A stretch of DNA of 64,000 bases from Bacteroidia bacterium (GTDB lineage Bacteria; Bacteroidota; Bacteroidia; J057; JADKCL01). The notes under the pieces are model-generated. The model saw only the letters and a program-made list of their open reading frames with translations, made no database searches and was not told the DNA's origin. Positions 24,484 to 33,248 of this stretch are shown here, piece after piece. The stretch is taken from the NCBI GenBank assembly GCA_020635905.1, contig JACJYV010000010.1, positions 124,001 through 188,000 of the forward strand, written 5' to 3'. Position 1 is the stretch's first letter, and each line of letters opens with the position of its first letter. A program made the translations under genes and the position numbers.

Positions 24484-25448
24484 AAGAGCGTTACTCCCAG
24501 CTCTCCATAGAGAGATTGTGTGGACTGTTTGGTAAAAGTCGCCTGGCATATTATGACCGAAATAGGCGCAAAAATGCACAAATCAAAGATTACACCTTGG
24601 TTCTTGAAATGGTACGGCTAATTCGCAAGGACCAACCCCGGATTGGCACCCCGAAGTTGCATCACATGCTGAAAACTAAGCTCGAATTAGAAGGCATCAA
24701 AATGGGACGAGATGGTTTACATGCTCTATTGGCCTCATACCAGATGACGGTTCGCCCTCTGAGGCGATATCGTCCCAAGACAACCTGGAGCGACCACTGG
24801 ATGCGAAAGTGGCCCAACCAGATTAAAGACTTCCAAACGAACGGCCCCAATCAATTATGGGTGTCTGACATCACTTACATCAGGCTTAAAGGTGATTTTT
24901 GTTTTCTCTTCCTTATCACAGATGCTTACTCGCACAAAATTGTAGGTTGGGCATTGGAGATGACCATGGGCCATGAAGGGGCTATTACGGCTTTAAAAAT
25001 GGCGCTAAATCAGTGGAAGGACCGCAAGGATTGCTTGATCCATCATTCAGATCGTGGGTCCCAGTATTGTTGTGACAACTACGTTAAAACGCTTCAGGCA
25101 GCCGGGATCTCTGTCAGTATGACCCAAAGCGGTGATCCACGCGAAAACGCAGTTGCAGAAAGGGTAAATGGCATCCTAAAGGTTGAAATGGGGTTGAACG
25201 TTAAATTCGAAACTCTCATTGGAGCAAAGCGGGCATCGGGGCGCAAAATCGACATTTACAACCATGATCGGCCCCACCTGAGTTGCGATATGATGGCTCC
25301 TGCCGAAGCCCACCAAACCTCGGGCCCTCTAAAAAAACGATGGAAAAATACGCGCACAAGAAACCAGCGAAAGGAGGCGCAGGAAAAAACCACAGGATCA
25401 GTGGCTCTGCCCGCGGGCAGAGCCACTGATCCTGAAGTCCCTGTATAG
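24480..25448 (+). CDS. IS3-family transposase OrfB (DDE integrase core)
   Basis: The 322-residue catalytic subunit. The HTH_21-like N-terminus (SIERLCGLFGKSRLAYYD) precedes the rve core, in which the DDE triad is visible: NQLWVSDITYIRLKGDF (first Asp), LIHHSDRGSQYC (second Asp) and SGDPRENAVAERVNGILKVE (Glu). The last coding bases form part of a perfect 42-base palindrome. The tail VALPAGRATDPEVPV is therefore dictated by that palindrome. It appears intact. Confidence 0.94.
   Translation: MKERYSQLSIERLCGLFGKSRLAYYDRNRRKNAQIKDYTLVLEMVRLIRKDQPRIGTPKLHHMLKTKLELEGIKMGRDGLHALLASYQMTVRPLRRYRPKTTWSDHWMRKWPNQIKDFQTNGPNQLWVSDITYIRLKGDFCFLFLITDAYSHKIVGWALEMTMGHEGAITALKMALNQWKDRKDCLIHHSDRGSQYCCDNYVKTLQAAGISVSMTQSGDPRENAVAERVNGILKVEMGLNVKFETLIGAKRASGRKIDIYNHDRPHLSCDMMAPAEAHQTSGPLKKRWKNTRTRNQRKEAQEKTTGSVALPAGRATDPEVPV
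25393..25434. repeat. Perfect 42-bp palindrome in the orfB tail
   Basis: CAGGATCAGTGGCTCTGCCCG and its exact complement meet at the centre (25413/25414), with no mismatch over 42 bases. It lies in the last 20 codons of orfB and can act as a transcription-stopping or mRNA-protecting hairpin. Confidence 0.9.
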
Positions 25449-25555
25449 CTATTTTAGTAAGAGGGATTTTAAGTGTTTAGCTATTCCAGTAATAGGAAAT
25501 AAAAATGTATAGTTATATTAGTGTTAAACAAGAAGGTTGTATAGTTATTTTAGGG
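25443..25555. repeat. Four 32-bp-spaced copies of the terminal motif at the IS right end
   Basis: GTATAGCTATTTTAGT (25443), GTTTAGCTATTCCAGT (25475), GTATAGTTATATTAGT (25507) and GTATAGTTATTTTAGG (25539) begin exactly 32 bases apart. The outermost copy is part of the terminal inverted repeat; the inner copies are probable extra transposase-binding sites. The left end has one copy only. Confidence 0.85.
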
Positions 25556-25905
25556 AAGGACAATTCTGGCCCTGCCTGGAACTTATCTCAGGCCTGCCCT
25601 GAACTTATCCCGGGGGTATCCGGAACTTATCCCAGGGGTATGTGGAACCTACTCCGGGGGTAGCTGAGAGGTAGTTCCGGCCTGCCTTTGGGGTACCCCT
25701 GAGCTACCCTGAGGGTACCTTTTGGGTCCCCATACGCAACCTTGCGACATGGCCTGTTTGAGGAGCAATTTCGAATGGATGAGCATTGCAAACCGATATG
25801 CAATAGATTATTTTTTCTTGAAAATACGCAAAATTCTGCTGCACCCCAGCTTACAAAGTGTCGCATTTCTCTTTACATCGACCCCTCAGCAGCCAGCCAG
25901 GCACC

Positions 25906-25949
25906 CCCAAAAACAAATCACCCCGGCAACTATCCATTGCCAGGGTGAT
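25906..25949 (-). terminator. Rho-independent terminator of the giant T9SS protein gene
   Basis: On the minus strand, ATCACCCTGGCAA (25949-25937) pairs with TTGCCGGGGTGAT (25929-25917) with one mismatch around a 7-base loop, followed by TTGTTTTT. Confidence 0.7.
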
Positions 25950-25956
25950 CAATCAT

Positions 25957-26040
25957 CAGCATTCAGCACTCAGCACTCAGCACTCAGCACTCAGCACTCA
26001 GCTATCAGCTATCAGCGTTCAGCACTCAGCATTCAGCTCA
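25957..26040. repeat. Heptanucleotide tandem repeat, CAGCACT x about 12
   Basis: Twelve consecutive 7-mers of the form CAGCACT with variants CAGCATT, CAGCTAT, CAGCGTT and CAGCTCA. It lies 26 bases beyond the stop of the giant gene. It resembles the short heptamer repeats described from cyanobacteria and other bacteria. Confidence 0.9.
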
Positions 26041-26065
26041 TTGTTCATTGTTCATTGCCAATTGC

Positions 26066-29000
26066 CTACCTCACCAGGGTAATACTGCCGCGGCGGCCGC
26101 CTTTATGGCCTGCCACCGGACCCCGTGCCCAGACAAATTCAACGTTATAAACATAGACTCCTTCCTGGACATCTTTGTTCTTCAGCAATCCGTCCCAGCC
26201 GATGGTGGGATTGGAGGTTTCGAAGACCAGCATGCCCCAGCGGTCGAAAATGACCATGCGGAAGCTGGCCAGTTCGCAGGCATACAGCGGCAGGAAGATG
26301 TCGTTCAGACCGTCACCATTGGGGGAGAAGGCGGTGGGGAAGAAAACCTGACATCCGCAGTCCTCAAATCCGACTGTAATCTCGTCGCTGGTGAATCCGC
26401 ATTCGTTGAAAATATCCACGAAGTACTGCCCGGCCTGGCTGATCTCAACCACCGGGGTGGTGGCCCCAAAATCCCAGGCGTAGCTTTGGGCCTGGGGATG
26501 GGTAGCGTCCAGAATCACTGTTTCGCCCTCGCAGGCGGTCGTATCCGGCCCGATATCCAGTCCGGTGGGAGCAAAGCGCAGGGTAAGGATAATCTCATCC
26601 TCCGCCTGACAAACCCCGTCGTCCACCTGCACCGAGTAGGTGCCGGCGGCATTGACCGTAATGCTGGCCGTTGTGGACCCATCCGACCAAAGGTAACTTC
26701 CATTGGGCACTGCCGCATTCAGGGTGTAGCTGCTGCCCTCGCAGAAACTGCTGTCCGGTCCCAGATCCACCACGGGGGCGGCCTGGAAGGTCACATTGAT
26801 CGCATCGGAAACATCGCAAACCCCCACGCTTACCGTCACCGTGTAGGTGCCGGTGGTTGTGACTACCAGGGTGGCATTGGTGGAATTGTCCTGCCAGAGG
26901 TAGGTTGCACCTGCGGTGGTCGCATCCAGGGTCAGGCTTTCGCCCTCACACAGGGTGGCGTCCGGTCCCAGCGAAACAGTGGGAGGAGAGTTGTAACTGA
27001 CATTGATGGCATCCGAAACCACGCAGACCCCGTTGGATACGGTGACTGAATAGGTGCCGGCCACAGTCACCGTAAAGGTGGCATTGGTGGAATTGTCCTG
27101 CCAGAGGTAAGAGCCTGAAGGGGTGGTTGCATCCAGTACCAGGGTTTGACCGTCGCACAGGGTGGTGTCATTGCCGAGTTCGATCACGGGCAGGGCATCC
27201 ACCTGCACATTGATGGCATCTGAGGCCGTACAGGCGCCCAGGGTCACGTCCACTGAATAGGTACCGGTGGTGGTAACGGAGAAGGTTGCGTTGGTGGAAT
27301 TGTCCTGCCACAGGTAAGTGGCACCTGCCACGGTGGCATCCAGCACCAGACTTTGTCCCTGGCAAATGGTGGTATCGTTGCCGAGGTTCACCACCGGCGG
27401 CACATCGTAATTCACAATGATATCTTCCACCACCACACAGGGACCGCGGGTAATGGTCACCGTATAGGTTCCGGCCGTACTCACGGTGAAAGTGGCATTG
27501 GTGGAATTGTCCTGCCAGAGGTAGGTGGCCCCCGCGTTGGTGGCATCGAGGGTCAGGGTCTGGCCCTGGCAGAGGGTGGTGTCGTTACCAAAGTTGGCCG
27601 TCGGGGGCGGATCAAAGGTCACGGTGATCGAATCCCTCACGGTACAGCTGAGCAGGGTCACGTCCACCCAGTAGATGCCGGAAGTGGTGGCATTGAGGGT
27701 GGAATTGGTGGAATTGTCCTGCCAGAGGTAGGTGGCGCCCGGGTTACCAGCATTCAGCGTCAGGTTCTGACCCTGACACAGGGTGGTGTCGTTGCCCAGA
27801 TTGACAACCGGCGGGGGATCAAAGGTGACATTGATGGTATCGGCCACCGAGCAAACCCCCGAATCCACGGTCACATGGTATTGACCGGTCACGGTGACGT
27901 TGAAGGTGGGGTTGGTGGAATTGTCCTGCCAGAGATAGGTGGCAGTGCCGCCCACGGTGGCATCCAGAATCAGGGTTTCACCCTGACAGAGAGCCGTATC
28001 GTTGCCCAGGAACAGATTGGGCGGATTGGAATAAAATACGTTGATGGTATCCCGGGAGGTACAGGTGCCGTCGTCGAGTTCCACCCAGTACTGTCCCGCG
28101 GAGGAGACGGTGATGGTGGCGCTGGTGGCATTGGTGCTCCACAGGTAGGTAACGCCCGCAGTAGTGGCGTCGAGGGTGAGCACATCGCCCGCACAGAGGG
28201 TGGTGTCGTTGCCCAGGGTGGCAGTAGGAGGGATGTGTGAGCCGATCACCACGTTATAGGTGGCAGTACAGCCGTGGGCATCGACCACACCTACCGGATA
28301 GGTGCCGGGTAGTACGTTGGAAACGCTGATGACCCCCACCAGGTTGAGGGGCGGACCCCAGGCATAGGTGAAGGGACCGGTACCGCCCCCGGCATTGATG
28401 GTGGCTCCACCGTCGGCGGTGTAAGGACAGGTAGCCGGGGTGGTGGACAAGGTATCCACGAAGAGGGGCAGTGGCTCAGGAATCTGGGCCGTTACCACGT
28501 AGGTACATCCGTTATTATCGGTCACCGTCACCGTATAGGAGCCAGCTGGCTGGGGGGTGGTGGTGGCCCCGCCGCCGCCTGAGGGCAACCAGGCATAGGA
28601 AAAGGGCGGAGTACCCCCGATATGCGAAACAGTAGCCGTGCCGTCGGATAATCCGTTACAAGATACCGGAGTGATGTTGCTGATGTAAGCCAGCAGGGTG
28701 CCGGGTCCCGCAGGAACCACTACAGCGGTGGAGTCTGTACAACCTGTGCCCTGGTCGGTCACCACCACCATGTAGGTACCTGCCTGCAGGTTGGTGGCAG
28801 TTGAGGTAGTCTGTATGGGCACGGTGGACACCCATTCATAGGTGTAAGGCCCAACCCCGCCCGCCGGGGTGGCGGTAGCCGATCCGTTGCCGCCGCAGGA
28901 TGCGGTGGCCGCGCTGGTACCGATGGTAAACCCGTTGATATTGACGGTAAAGGTCTGGGTATCAAAACAGGTGCCCATCAGGTTGGAGCCGGTAATCAGG

Positions 29001-32000
29001 TAGGTCGTGGTGGTAGTGGGCTTGGCCGTGACCACCGGGCCTGAAGTGGTATTCAGACCTTGGGGCGGAGCCCAGGTGTAGAGGTCTGCACCGCTCGCGG
29101 TCAGCACCAGGCTGGCCGTATCTCCGTCGCACAGGGCATTGGGCCCAACCACAGAAAGGTTAGGCTGGGGATCCACAAAAATCTGGATACTGTCCTGAGG
29201 CGACAGCCCGCAACAGTCGGTGTTGAAGGAGAGTTTTATCCAGAAGCTGCCAATGGTATTCATCACGACATTCACGGTGTCGTATTGGAGCCCGTTATAA
29301 ACATTGGGGCTGGCGGCCCCGCCCATGTCCCAGTTGTAGAAGTAATTCAGACCTCCGTTGACCGCATTAAAATAGACCGACGATCCCACGCAAACCCGGT
29401 AATTACCATTGACCAGGGGAGCCGAGGTACCAATGATGGGATTGAGGTTATTGGCCTGTATGATATTGGCAAAACCAGTGTACTGATCGGCTCCGTATAG
29501 GATGTCCTTTCGCCCGATGGTTCCGTATTGGGTGGTAACGGAGTTTCCGACCGGGTTCTGGGGGGCTGATCCCGGTCCCAGGTCCCAGGTGAGAGAAACC
29601 CCGGCCCCAAAGTTCATGGCAGTTTGGGTGCAGGAGATATTATCCATGCTGATCACAGGCTGTGCAGGCAGGTTAAAATTGATGTCTTGCAATGCAGGGG
29701 CAGTTCCGCCCTGCAGATGAAGGGCCAGGGCCTGCCCGGGCTGTCCGCTGCCTCCTGTTCCTCCGTTGCCTCCATTGCCCCCGGCGCCTCCGTTGCCGCC
29801 ACAGCCCACTTCACCGCCGGTGTAGGGGTTTCCGGCACCGCCGACCCCTCCGGGGCCGCCTGCACCTCCGGGTCCGCCGAGGCCTCCCGCGCCCTGGGCA
29901 CCCGCCACAGACCTGCAGTCGTCAAATATTCCGTTTGCTCCGTTGGTAAACAGGTAGATGGGGAAGGATGATCCCCCTCCCGAACCTCCGGTTCCACCTT
30001 CTCCTCCCTGGCCGCCACCGCCGCCGCCGCCGCCGCCAGAACCGGCACCGTCCACACAGAAGGTTCCGCCTTGTCCGGCGCCACCGCCCCCGCCTCCGCC
30101 GCCTCCGCCGCCGAAGCCATCAGTTCCATTACCGCCCACACCGCCAGGCACCCAGAAACCACCTACGTGCGATCCGGCTGATCCTGGTCCGCCGTTGATG
30201 CCATTTGCACCGGCACCTCCGGCGCCACCCGGGCCTCCGCAGTCTCCGGTACCACATCCGTCGGAGTCACCATGTACCCCGGGAACCCCGGCCACAGCCC
30301 CGCCGCCGCCTGCTCCGCCTGCACCGCCGGTTCCACCGTCACGATCTTCTTCACCGCCAGAAGCGCCGCCGCCTCCACCTCCACCTGCACGGGGAGAAGA
30401 AGCCGCAGTTCCGGGTGAGCCACTAAATCCGGTCGAACAGCATCCGGGCGGGTTGGGTGCGCCTGCACCACCCACGCCATTGCCTGCTCCCGCGCCGTTT
30501 CCTCCTCCACCCCCTGCGCCTGAGGCAGACTGGCTGTCGTTATTTCCTGCGGCACCGCCGCCACCACCCGATCCGCCCACGCCGGCGCCGCCGGCAAATC
30601 CGGCTGTCCCGGCTCCGGCATTACCAGAAAGGAATTGGGTACGGGTGAAGTTATAATTTGAACAATTGGTCAGGTGAACCCCGTAAACAGATTCTCCGCT
30701 CTGGTTCGCACCCACCACTTCGACCGTCAGATCCTGAAAGCGGAAATTCTGGGCGCTGTTCATGTAGATGGCCACCAGGCGGGGCGCATTGGCCGGCCCT
30801 TCGGGATTGGCCGTGGACCGAAGGATGCGGGATGCGCCAGGGGCACTGGTTTTTTCCCAGTTCAGAGCCGGGTCAAATCCCCCTTCCAGGGTGATATTGC
30901 TGGTGATATTCAGAATGGCCGTATCAATATTATAGGTGCCAATGGCCATTTTTACAATGGTGTTATTGCAGGCGCCCATGTTGATGGCGTCAATCAGGTT
31001 GGCCGGGCTGAGCTGGGTTCCGTTTCCGTTGCCGGTCGGGGAGGCATACACCACGTTACAGGTGTTATTCTGAGGCACATTCACATTCACCTGCGCGGTG
31101 CCGGTGCCAATACAACCGTTATTGTCGGTGGCAGTTACTGTGTAACTGGTGGATGAGCCAGGCGATACGGTGACCGACTGGGTATTGGGCAGTGGACCGG
31201 GATTCCAGGACCAGTTGGTGATGGTGCTGGTGGAAGCTCCTGTGAGGAGGAATGATCCGCCCGGACAACCGTAGGTGGTGGCAGGCGAAACCGATATCAC
31301 CGGGTTGGGGTTGACCGTTACCTGGGCATTATCCTGCAACACACATCCATCCGGGAAGGTGGCCGTGGCAGTATAAACGGTGGTTACGTTGGGGTTGGCC
31401 ACCGGGTTAAACAGGTTGGGATTGGAAAGACCCGAGGAGGGCGACCAAAGAATGGAGGTGGCGCCGGGCGCCACTGCATTGAGGTTGAAGTTGCCTCCGG
31501 CACAATAGGAGCCATCCGGCCCGGCATTCATGCCGTTGGAGGAAACAAATACGTTGACCGTATAGGTATAGGTATTCTGCCCGGTTACCGGGCAGGCATC
31601 GTCTTCGATGGTGATAGTGAAGAAGTGGGCTCCCGCGTCATTTACGGTGGGAGTCCAGCAGAAGGTACCCACCGGGCTGGTGCCGCCGTTCCCTGAAACG
31701 GTGAGGGAGCCGCCTGAGATACCATTATTCCAGGTCATAACCAGATTGTCGCCATCCAGGTCGTTGGTGTTGACGTTGAAACAAAGGGTGGCGCCCACGC
31801 AAATGGTGGTGTCATAGGCAGTGGTGCCGTTGATCCCGGTGATCTGGGGAGGATTATTGGAACAGGCGATGATCCTGAACTGTACATCCCGTACCACCTC
31901 ACCGATCTTGATTCCGTTGCGGTATTCTTCGACCATGACGCACAGCACGCCTACCTGAATGGCAGTGGGAGTAAAGGTCAGGGCTCCGGTGGCAGGGTTG

Positions 32001-32704
32001 ATGGTCACACCGCCCGTAAGCGGGGTGAGGCCGGAAAATCCGCCTGCATAGACCACGTTGGTACTTGGTGCCTGCAGACAGTTGACCAGGGAGAAAACCA
32101 TGGAGTCACCATCGGCGTCGTAGGCGCCCGGGTTATAGGAAGCGGCCTGGTTCACACAGAAAAAGCCCACGGGTGGGTTATTGAAGGTAGGGGAGGTATT
32201 GCAGGGAACCACCGTGTTATCCAGCCGGGACTGGACATAAATGCTTTGGCCCGAGGCGCCGCTAAGGGTGGTGATGGCTGCGTTCCGGCAACAGGTTGAC
32301 CAGCCAAACACCCAGTCATTGCCGCAGCCGGGCGGCAGGTTGACGGTGCCTTCGTAAATGTATTCCTCAATCCCGAATGATCCGTTGCCGCCGCAGGCAG
32401 TTTGCTGGGACGGACAAACGGGGGTGATGTCGTTGGCAGAACCTACCTGGTTGGCATTGAAGGAGGAACTGACCCCGCAGGCGGATGAGGAATAAGTTAT
32501 GGCCACCGAGCCCGGGGCGCTGATACCGTTACAATCGCGGTAAAATTTCAGCCTTACCTTATATTGATTGGGCCCGAGGCACTCATAGACAATTTCTGCT
32601 CCCAATCCGTGGGAGGCTTTGGCGGTCTGAAATGAGAATGTCAGGAATGCCGCAACAAAGGTGAGAAAGAGCCAAGAGAAACCTTGCGATTTAAAAACGC
32701 TCAT
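26066..32704 (-). CDS. Giant 2212-residue T9SS type B adhesin-like protein
   Basis: Secreted surface protein. Signal peptide MSVFKSQGFSWLFLTFVAAF... to about residue 30. An N-terminal domain (EIVYECLGPNQYKVRLKFYR) of the type found at the start of many large Bacteroidota surface proteins spans residues 31-290. Ig/cadherin-like repeats follow (290-560), then a beta-helix-like region with ILRSTANPEGPA. Residues about 695-995 form a Gly-rich, Cys-containing block (GGAGGAGGPGGVGGAG-type). SprB-like repeats (ITPVSCNGLSDGTATVSHIG) lie at about 1240-1490. Nine Ig-like repeats of about 69 residues (LGNDTTLCQG...YLWQDNSTNATF) cover 1495-2114. The last 95 residues, FFPTAFSPNGDGLNDIF to WDGLLKNKDVQEGVYVY, are a CHU_C gliding-associated (type B) sorting domain. 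Probably adhesion or gliding. It ends at a hairpin terminator. Confidence 0.88.
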   Translation of the reverse strand: MSVFKSQGFSWLFLTFVAAFLTFSFQTAKASHGLGAEIVYECLGPNQYKVRLKFYRDCNGISAPGSVAITYSSSACGVSSSFNANQVGSANDITPVCPSQQTACGGNGSFGIEEYIYEGTVNLPPGCGNDWVFGWSTCCRNAAITTLSGASGQSIYVQSRLDNTVVPCNTSPTFNNPPVGFFCVNQAASYNPGAYDADGDSMVFSLVNCLQAPSTNVVYAGGFSGLTPLTGGVTINPATGALTFTPTAIQVGVLCVMVEEYRNGIKIGEVVRDVQFRIIACSNNPPQITGINGTTAYDTTICVGATLCFNVNTNDLDGDNLVMTWNNGISGGSLTVSGNGGTSPVGTFCWTPTVNDAGAHFFTITIEDDACPVTGQNTYTYTVNVFVSSNGMNAGPDGSYCAGGNFNLNAVAPGATSILWSPSSGLSNPNLFNPVANPNVTTVYTATATFPDGCVLQDNAQVTVNPNPVISVSPATTYGCPGGSFLLTGASTSTITNWSWNPGPLPNTQSVTVSPGSSTSYTVTATDNNGCIGTGTAQVNVNVPQNNTCNVVYASPTGNGNGTQLSPANLIDAINMGACNNTIVKMAIGTYNIDTAILNITSNITLEGGFDPALNWEKTSAPGASRILRSTANPEGPANAPRLVAIYMNSAQNFRFQDLTVEVVGANQSGESVYGVHLTNCSNYNFTRTQFLSGNAGAGTAGFAGGAGVGGSGGGGGAAGNNDSQSASGAGGGGGNGAGAGNGVGGAGAPNPPGCCSTGFSGSPGTAASSPRAGGGGGGGASGGEEDRDGGTGGAGGAGGGGAVAGVPGVHGDSDGCGTGDCGGPGGAGGAGANGINGGPGSAGSHVGGFWVPGGVGGNGTDGFGGGGGGGGGGGAGQGGTFCVDGAGSGGGGGGGGGQGGEGGTGGSGGGSSFPIYLFTNGANGIFDDCRSVAGAQGAGGLGGPGGAGGPGGVGGAGNPYTGGEVGCGGNGGAGGNGGNGGTGGSGQPGQALALHLQGGTAPALQDINFNLPAQPVISMDNISCTQTAMNFGAGVSLTWDLGPGSAPQNPVGNSVTTQYGTIGRKDILYGADQYTGFANIIQANNLNPIIGTSAPLVNGNYRVCVGSSVYFNAVNGGLNYFYNWDMGGAASPNVYNGLQYDTVNVVMNTIGSFWIKLSFNTDCCGLSPQDSIQIFVDPQPNLSVVGPNALCDGDTASLVLTASGADLYTWAPPQGLNTTSGPVVTAKPTTTTTYLITGSNLMGTCFDTQTFTVNINGFTIGTSAATASCGGNGSATATPAGGVGPYTYEWVSTVPIQTTSTATNLQAGTYMVVVTDQGTGCTDSTAVVVPAGPGTLLAYISNITPVSCNGLSDGTATVSHIGGTPPFSYAWLPSGGGGATTTPQPAGSYTVTVTDNNGCTYVVTAQIPEPLPLFVDTLSTTPATCPYTADGGATINAGGGTGPFTYAWGPPLNLVGVISVSNVLPGTYPVGVVDAHGCTATYNVVIGSHIPPTATLGNDTTLCAGDVLTLDATTAGVTYLWSTNATSATITVSSAGQYWVELDDGTCTSRDTINVFYSNPPNLFLGNDTALCQGETLILDATVGGTATYLWQDNSTNPTFNVTVTGQYHVTVDSGVCSVADTINVTFDPPPVVNLGNDTTLCQGQNLTLNAGNPGATYLWQDNSTNSTLNATTSGIYWVDVTLLSCTVRDSITVTFDPPPTANFGNDTTLCQGQTLTLDATNAGATYLWQDNSTNATFTVSTAGTYTVTITRGPCVVVEDIIVNYDVPPVVNLGNDTTICQGQSLVLDATVAGATYLWQDNSTNATFSVTTTGTYSVDVTLGACTASDAINVQVDALPVIELGNDTTLCDGQTLVLDATTPSGSYLWQDNSTNATFTVTVAGTYSVTVSNGVCVVSDAINVSYNSPPTVSLGPDATLCEGESLTLDATTAGATYLWQDNSTNATLVVTTTGTYTVTVSVGVCDVSDAINVTFQAAPVVDLGPDSSFCEGSSYTLNAAVPNGSYLWSDGSTTASITVNAAGTYSVQVDDGVCQAEDEIILTLRFAPTGLDIGPDTTACEGETVILDATHPQAQSYAWDFGATTPVVEISQAGQYFVDIFNECGFTSDEITVGFEDCGCQVFFPTAFSPNGDGLNDIFLPLYACELASFRMVIFDRWGMLVFETSNPTIGWDGLLKNKDVQEGVYVYNVEFVWARGPVAGHKGGRRGSITLVR

Positions 32705-33248
32705 AGATTTTCCTGATTTAAGAAGTGAAGTATTGGATAGTTTGACCTTTAGAAAGTAACCGTTTTTTGGGCAGGGTTGAATGAAATGTTTAGTTTGGTC
32801 ATAGTTTTAAGTACAAAATATAGGCTATTTATTAGTTTTTTAAAAATTTTTTTACCCTCCTTGCAACATTTGGGGGATTGTGCCGTATCCGGGGGCCGAA
32901 ATGATCATGCATGGGTGGTGGTTGAATGGTTAATTTTTTCAGGTTTGAGGGGGGATAATAACCACCGAGGACACGGAGATTTTTTGGAACAGATTCCCGG
33001 GCACGAAACCTGGAGGACACAGAGGTATTTTCGCTGAAAAGATGGATTTTACTCGTCACATCGCACAAGGCTCGCAGCTCGTAGCCCATAGCTCGCCGCT
33101 AAAAGAAAAACCACCGAGGCCACAGAGATTTTTTGGACCACGATCCCGGGCACTCAACCTGGAGGGCACAGAGGTATTTTCGTTGAAGGAATGGATTTGA
33201 CCGGTCAAATCCCAAAAGGCTTGCAGCTCGAAGCTCGAAGCTTGTAGC
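32705..33248. repeat. Gene-free stretch with two direct ~149-bp repeats
   Basis: Two copies, beginning near 32961 and 33110, share ACCACCGAGGxCACxGAGATTTTTTGGA, GATTCCCGGGCAC/GATCCCGGGCAC, GGAGGxCACAGAGGTATTTTCG and a run of GCAGCTCG/AGCTCG motifs. The same CCACAGAG/CACGAAG vocabulary recurs near 40.1 kb. Upstream of 32900 the sequence is AT-rich (promoter region of the giant gene), with no gene recognised. Confidence 0.75.

Larger units (their letters stand above)
23886..25562 (+). mobile_element. IS3-family insertion sequence, 1677 bp, intact
   Basis: Ends are 27-base imperfect inverted repeats (23886-23912 and 25536-25562) that begin TGTC and differ at four positions. Both are flanked by the 3-bp target duplication ATT (23883-23885 and 25563-25565). 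It encodes orfA and orfB with an ATGA overlap, the usual IS3 layout in which a fusion transposase can arise by frameshifting at the A run just before the overlap. It interrupts a 22-bp repeat unit. Confidence 0.93.
23834..25733 (-). repeat. Inverted arm of the 22-bp array, split by the IS element
   Basis: Units in the opposite orientation, such as AACTTATCCCAGGGGTATGTGG at 25624-25645 (complement of the forward unit). They lie at 23834-23885 left of the IS and at 25563-25733 right of it. Removing the IS and one ATT target copy reconstructs the 22-base unit AACTTATTCTGGCCCTGCCTGG, proving the array existed before insertion. The last units near 25668-25733 are degenerate. Confidence 0.85.
25734..26065. 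other. Gene-free stretch with terminator and heptamer repeats
   Basis: No coding region is supported. It holds the terminator of the giant adhesin gene (25906-25949) and a 7-bp tandem repeat (25957-26040). The short frames running through it are repeat-driven. Confidence 0.6.

Noticed and set aside
29958..30656. Proline-rich frame of 232 residues on the plus strand
   Set aside because: Antisense shadow of the glycine-rich block of the giant adhesin (GGN codons read as CCN on the other strand).
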